Shown: positions 6,238-9,306 of the stretch, piece by piece
How the letters are laid out: every line of letters begins with the position of its first letter
How positions within the stretch are numbered: the stretch's first letter is position 1
Assembly: GCA_009924965.1 (NCBI GenBank)
Contig: RFQN01000045.1
Coordinates: 1-9,306, forward strand
From: Verrucomicrobiota bacterium
Lineage (GTDB): Bacteria; Verrucomicrobiota; Verrucomicrobiia; Opitutales; UBA953
Direction of reading: 5' to 3'
DNA length: 9,306 bases
The notes under the pieces: generated by a model
What the model saw: the letters and a program-made list of their open reading frames with translations, nothing else
The model's database searches: none
What the model was told of the DNA's origin: nothing
Translations under genes and position numbers: made by a program

Positions 6238-7146
6238 ATGGCGGGTGGTTTCTTCGAGAGGCTGAAGGCCGGGTTGAGCCGCACCGCTGAAGCGGTCGCC
6301 AACCTCTTGGCGCGGCCGATGGACGACCAGGCCGCCGAAGAACTCCGCGAACGCCTGATCATGGGCGACTTCGGTCCGGCCACCGCCGACGAAGCCGTCG
6401 CCGCCGCCCAGGCGGCTTGGAAGTCCGACGCCGGCCTCCGCAAGGCCGGCCCGGCCGAAGCCGCCGCCGCCGTCCTCGAGAAAGCCCTCGGCGCGAGCGG
6501 CCCGTGGACCTTGCCCACCGACCGCAAGCCGGTCGTCATCATGCTGCTCGGCGTCAACGGCGCCGGCAAGACGACGACCGCCGCGAAGCTGGTCTCCCTC
6601 TGGAAGCAGCAAGGCCGCCGTGGCTTGCTCGGCGCTTGCGACACTTTCCGCGCCGCGGCCGGCGAACAGCTGGCGACCTGGGCCCAGCGCCTCGACACGG
6701 AAGTCGTCGGCGGGGCCGCCGGCGCCGACCCCGCCGCGGTGGCTTTTGACGCCGTCAAGGCCGCCCACGCCCGTGGCGTCGACTTCGCCATCTTGGATAC
6801 CGCTGGTCGGCTGCACACGAAGGCACACCTCCTCGAAGAACTCCGCAAGGTCGTCCGCGTGGTCGCCAAGGCCCAACCCGACGCGCCGCACGAAAAGTGG
6901 CTCGTCATCGACGGCTCGCTCGGCGCGAACTCGCTGGAACAGGCCAAGGTCTTCCATGAAGCGGTGGGGCTCACCGGCCTGGTGGTGACCAAACTGGATG
7001 GCTCGGCCCGTGGCGGCGCCTTGGTCGCGATTGTCCGCGCGCTCGGCGTCCCGGTCCGTTTCATCGGCGTCGGCGAAAAGCCCGAAGACCTGCAGGCCTT
7101 CGATAAACGGGCCTACGCCCGCTCGGTGGTCGGCCTCGGCGAGTGA
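6238..7146 (+). CDS. ftsY: Signal recognition particle receptor FtsY (NG domains only)
   Basis: This SRP-receptor GTPase docks ribosome-nascent-chain-SRP complexes at the inner membrane and passes them to the Sec translocon. The 302-residue protein has an N domain (about 1-95) that begins with an amphipathic FFERLKAGLSRT helix likely to touch the membrane. The G domain has the P-loop GVNGAGKT (105-112), DTFRAAA (135-141), DTAGRLHT (187-194), TKLDGSARGG (251-260) and GVGEKPEDLQAF (277-288). FtsY is favoured over Ffh because no methionine-rich M domain follows and because of the FtsY-type RLHTKAHLLEEL. The acidic A domain of E. coli FtsY is absent, as in many bacteria. The family's usual 'DATTGQNA' segment reads DGSLGANS (225-232), a mild departure. 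The start lies four bases after the nusB stop, so it is probably in the same transcript. Confidence 0.93.
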   Translation: MAGGFFERLKAGLSRTAEAVANLLARPMDDQAAEELRERLIMGDFGPATADEAVAAAQAAWKSDAGLRKAGPAEAAAAVLEKALGASGPWTLPTDRKPVVIMLLGVNGAGKTTTAAKLVSLWKQQGRRGLLGACDTFRAAAGEQLATWAQRLDTEVVGGAAGADPAAVAFDAVKAAHARGVDFAILDTAGRLHTKAHLLEELRKVVRVVAKAQPDAPHEKWLVIDGSLGANSLEQAKVFHEAVGLTGLVVTKLDGSARGGALVAIVRALGVPVRFIGVGEKPEDLQAFDKRAYARSVVGLGE

Positions 7147-7150
7147 GGTT

Positions 7151-7174
7151 GGCTTGCCACTGGGAGGCCAAGCC
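7151..7174 (+). other. Hairpin between ftsY and aroB
   Basis: GGCTTG (7151-7156) pairs with CAAGCC (7169-7174), and CC (7157-7158) can pair with GG (7166-7167) if C7168 bulges, leaving loop ACTGGGA. It fills the 42-base ftsY-aroB gap. No T tract follows, so a classical terminator is unlikely; an attenuating or mRNA-processing structure is possible. The following AGGGTAGG (7179-7186), just before the ATG at 7189, is one of the few Shine-Dalgarno-like stretches in the window. Confidence 0.35.
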
Positions 7175-7188
7175 ATCAGGGTAGGCCC

Positions 7189-8089
7189 ATGTCGGCTGAA
7201 AGCGTCACAGTGGAACTCGGCTCGCGCGCCTATCCGGTGCGGATCGGCGCCGGCGTCTTCGCCGAGGCGTTGGCCGCCGCCGACCAACGCCTCGCCCGCG
7301 GCGCCCGGGGCGTCGCGGTGACCTCTCCCGCCATCGCCGCGGCCCGCCCCGAACTGATGCAGGCCCTGCAGGCGCGCCTACCGGTGTACGTCACGACGAC
7401 CGACGGCGAGAAGGCGAAATCCGCCGCGGAACTCGCGCGGGTCTGGGACTTCCTCGCCGAGCACCGCGTGGCCCGCGACGGCGCCCTCTTCGCGGTCGGC
7501 GGCGGCGTGGTCGGCGACCTCGCCGGCTTCGCGGCCGCTTCCTACCAGCGCGGCATCGATTTCTATCGCCGACCGCGCGCTCTTCGCCGACCTCGCGGCC
7601 ACCGCACCGCTGGGCTGGGACCATCCGCTGCTGCCGCGCGTCATCCGGCGTTGCGTGGAAATCAAGGCCGGCGTGGTGGCGGGCGACGAACGCGAGACGA
7701 GCGCCCAAGGCGGCCGCGCCTTGCTGAACCTCGGGCATACTTTCGGCCACGCTGTCGAAGCCATCGCCGGCTACGGCACATACCTGCACGGCGAAGCCGT
7801 CGCCATCGGCCTCGTGATGGCCGCCCGCCTCTCCGCCGAGCTCGGCCGCTGCACCGCGGCCGAAGCCGACGCGGTCGCACGCACGCTCGCCGCCCACCAA
7901 CTGCCGACGCGCCTGCACACCGGCCTGCCCCTGGACCGTATGCTCGACGCGATGCGCCGCGACAAGAAGGTCCGCGGCGGCAAGCTCCGCTTCGTCCTCC
8001 AGGAGGGCATCGGCGCGGCCAGCACCTCCGACGACGTCCCGGAAGCGGCCGCGGTGCGCGCGCTCATCGCCGGCGGGGCCGTCGCCTAA
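7189..8089 (+). pseudogene. aroB: Broken 3-dehydroquinate synthase (internal deletion plus frameshift)
   Basis: AroB converts DAHP to 3-dehydroquinate in the shikimate pathway. The first frame (7189 to about 7563, 125 residues) is a normal AroB N-terminus with DGEKAKSAAEL and VGGGVVGDLAGFAAASYQRG (104-123). It then leaves the family after GIDF and runs to 8118 as Arg/Pro-rich nonsense. The rest of AroB resumes in the next frame from about 7565 (IADRALFADL), through CVEIKAGVVAGDERE, LLNLGHTFGHAVEA, YLHGEAVAIGLVMAARLS and DKKVRGGKLRFVL, to the TAA at 8087-8089. About 65 residues are missing, including the PTTLLAQVDSSVGGKTG active-site block and the AEVIKYG zinc-ligand glutamate. 901 bases remain, and 300 codons plus 65 equals the usual length of about 365. 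Codon use on both sides looks healthy, so the event is recent or an assembly error. As written it cannot make active enzyme. Confidence 0.9.
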
Positions 8090-8098
8090 CGCACCCGC

Positions 8099-8125
8099 TT
8101 GACTCGGCCCCCCGCTAGCTATGCT
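8099..8125 (+). promoter_or_regulatory. Candidate sigma-70-type promoter for the lipoprotein gene
   Basis: TTGACT (8099-8104) and TATGCT (8120-8125), separated by 15 bases, stand out against GC-rich surroundings just after the aroB stop. Transcription would begin near 8132, so the ATG at 8121 would lie inside the -10 box and the ATG at 8133 would be at or next to the mRNA 5' end (leaderless or nearly so). The spacer is shorter than the usual 17, which lowers confidence. Confidence 0.4.
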
Positions 8126-8132
8126 TGCGGAC

Positions 8133-9071
8133 ATGCCCCGCTGGGTCTGCATCCTGCTCGCTTGTGGAGCCCTGTCGGGCTGCGCACCCACGGCCCAGCC
8201 GACCACCAGCCCGGCCCAGCCCGCGGCCACGGCGCCAACACCAGCGCCGCGGCAAAGCGCCTCCGGCTACATTCGGTATTGGCCGGGCGAACTGCCCATC
8301 GTGCTTTCCGTGCCGCATGACGGCGGCCTCGAGCCCACGGACATTCCCGACCGGACGGAAGGCGTCACTGTCCGCGACAGCTACGCCCGCGCGCTGGCAG
8401 AAGCCATCCGCGATGCCTTGACCAAGAAGTTTGGGCGCGCGCCGCACCTGATCGTCTGCGAGCTCTCGCGCAAGAAGGTCGACGGCAACCGCGAACTGGC
8501 GGGCGCCACCCAAGGCCATCCCCGCGCGGTGCAGGTCTGGCAAGAATACCACGCGTTCATCGACGAGGCCGAGCAGGCCGTCCGCGCACGCTCGGCCCAC
8601 GGGCTCTACCTCGACATCCATTCGCACGGCCACCCCATCAAACGGATGGAAATCGGCTACCTACTGAAGCCCGCGGACCTGAACTTGAGCGACGCGGCGC
8701 TGAACACGAACGCCGTGCGGGACCGCAGTTCCATCCGCGCGCTCGGCGGCCTCACTGCCAGCGGGTTCGCGGAACTCGTCCGAGGACCCACCAGCTTGGG
8801 TGGGTTGCTGGAGGCCCGCGGCCTCGCCGCCCTGCCTTCGCCGAAACAAAGTTTGGCGCCGGGCGATCCCTACTTCAACGGCGCCTATGATATCGCGGCG
8901 CATGGCTCGCGCGACCGCGCGCAACTGGACGGCATCCAACTCGAGGTGCCCCTGCAGATGCGCGGGACCGCCGCGCAACGGGCCGCGACCGCGCAAGCCC
9001 TGGCGGACGCGTTGGAGGTCTACTTCGCGAAACACTACGGCCAACCGCTGGCGACGCCGGCTGGTCGCTGA
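8133..9071 (+). CDS. Lipoprotein with N-formylglutamate-amidohydrolase-like domain
   Basis: This is a likely zinc-dependent amidohydrolase anchored to a membrane by lipid. The start at 8133 gives 312 residues with a lipoprotein signal ending in LSGC (Cys17). An in-frame ATG at 8121 is the alternative, but it overlaps a possible -10 box. After a Pro/Ala/Thr-rich linker (18-42), the catalytic part shows motifs of the N-formylglutamate amidohydrolase family (PF05013): SVPHDGG (59-65), the RDSYARALAEAI helix (81-92), SRKKVDGNRE (112-121), LDIHSHG (160-166) and IQLEVP (268-273). The His and acidic residues of these motifs are the expected metal and substrate ligands. True N-formylglutamate hydrolases (HutG) act in the cytoplasm, so an exported lipoprotein version probably has another substrate, such as a peptide or a cell-wall or environmental amide. 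No histidine-degradation genes are nearby. The gene converges on the minus-strand lipoprotein with three bases between stops. Confidence 0.8.
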   Translation: MPRWVCILLACGALSGCAPTAQPTTSPAQPAATAPTPAPRQSASGYIRYWPGELPIVLSVPHDGGLEPTDIPDRTEGVTVRDSYARALAEAIRDALTKKFGRAPHLIVCELSRKKVDGNRELAGATQGHPRAVQVWQEYHAFIDEAEQAVRARSAHGLYLDIHSHGHPIKRMEIGYLLKPADLNLSDAALNTNAVRDRSSIRALGGLTASGFAELVRGPTSLGGLLEARGLAALPSPKQSLAPGDPYFNGAYDIAAHGSRDRAQLDGIQLEVPLQMRGTAAQRAATAQALADALEVYFAKHYGQPLATPAGR

Positions 9072-9086
9072 AGCCTAAGGCTTAGG
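9071..9086. other. Palindrome at the convergent gene junction
   Basis: AAGCC-TAA-GGCTT (9071-9083) can form a five-base-pair hairpin. Overlapping it, CCTAAG-G-CTTAGG (9074-9086) is a perfect inverted repeat. Both stop codons lie in or at this element (TGA at 9069-9071; TAG of the minus gene at 9077-9075). It may act as a small two-way transcription end, but the stem is short and there is no T tract. Confidence 0.3.
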
Positions 9087-9305
9087 ACCGACCGCCGGCT
9101 GGACCGCGCGCCAATCGCCGTCGCGGCGGCGCTGGTCGTTCTTCTCGTTCGTCGCCTTGAGGCGTTCTTCAAGCGTGCCTTCCTTGGGGGCTTCGCCCGC
9201 CAAGGCGGCCGCCGCGGGCGACTTCTCCGCGACGAACGACGGGTCGTTCTTCGGGATCGCGCAACCCACGAGGAGCGCCGTCCAGGTCAGGAGGAAAAGT
9301 CTCAT
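9075..9305 (-). CDS. Small lipoprotein of unknown function
   Basis: This 76-residue product on the minus strand starts with ATG at 9305-9303. It has a textbook lipoprotein signal, MRLFLLTWTALLVGC, with lipobox LVGC and lipid-modified Cys15. The mature part is short, charged and Ala-rich in its first half (SPAAAALAGEAPKE). A predicted helix with the basic stretch KNDQRRRDGDWR follows, then a Pro-rich end. No family was recognised. The start sits one base from the window edge, so a longer upstream extension cannot be excluded, but the signal peptide makes this start convincing. It lies tail to tail with the amidohydrolase-like lipoprotein, so the two are not co-transcribed. Confidence 0.7.
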   Translation of the reverse strand: MRLFLLTWTALLVGCAIPKNDPSFVAEKSPAAAALAGEAPKEGTLEERLKATNEKNDQRRRDGDWRAVQPAVGPKP

Positions 9306-9306
9306 C

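Noticed and set aside
6075..7287. Long minus-strand frames opposite ftsY and the start of aroB
   Set aside because: The plus strand encodes unmistakable FtsY motifs; the antisense translations are low-complexity shadows.
7189..8118. aroB as a programmed-frameshift gene
   Set aside because: A slip would restore phase but not the missing active-site block, and no slippery heptamer is apparent near 7560.
1..9306. tRNA, rRNA, CRISPR arrays, insertion sequences or prophage genes
   Set aside because: None of the characteristic sequences, repeats or protein motifs was seen on either strand.

Overview
The window is GC-rich, densely coding bacterial chromosome, with nine genes on the plus strand and one small gene on the minus strand. 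The secreted esterase, the pair of DUF1080-like secreted beta proteins, the near absence of Shine-Dalgarno sequences and the ribBA-ribH-nusB-ftsY order suggest a Verrucomicrobiota/PVC bacterium, perhaps Opitutae-like. This placement is inference; no phylogenetic marker in the window was tested. No tRNA, rRNA, CRISPR array or mobile element was seen, and no gap between genes exceeds about 90 bases.

Left part (1-3671): the 3' portion of a large exported alpha/beta hydrolase of the acetyl-xylan-esterase/dienelactone-hydrolase type, cut by the window edge inside its signal peptide. Two adjacent, clearly paralogous exported proteins of LamG/DUF1080 character follow. Together they look like a small extracytoplasmic carbohydrate-processing group.

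Middle part (3759-7146): a compact housekeeping cluster. ribBA has an intact DHBP-synthase half, but its GTP-cyclohydrolase-II-like half has lost its zinc cysteines. ribH (lumazine synthase) follows, then a one-base-overlapping nusB gene, then ftsY, the signal-recognition-particle receptor. The nusB gene is the most striking object here. Its product is one continuous polypeptide in which a complete ribosomal-protein-S10 (NusE)-like domain precedes a complete NusB domain. NusB and S10/NusE are the two partners that bind boxA RNA in antitermination and rRNA transcription complexes. The S10 part has a shortened ribosome-binding loop, as expected if it serves antitermination rather than the 30S subunit.

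Right part (7189-9306): an aroB (3-dehydroquinate synthase) reading frame broken by an internal deletion of about 65 codons with a frameshift. It is followed by a lipoprotein with an N-formylglutamate-amidohydrolase-like catalytic domain behind a likely promoter. A small 76-residue lipoprotein of unknown function converges on it from the minus strand.
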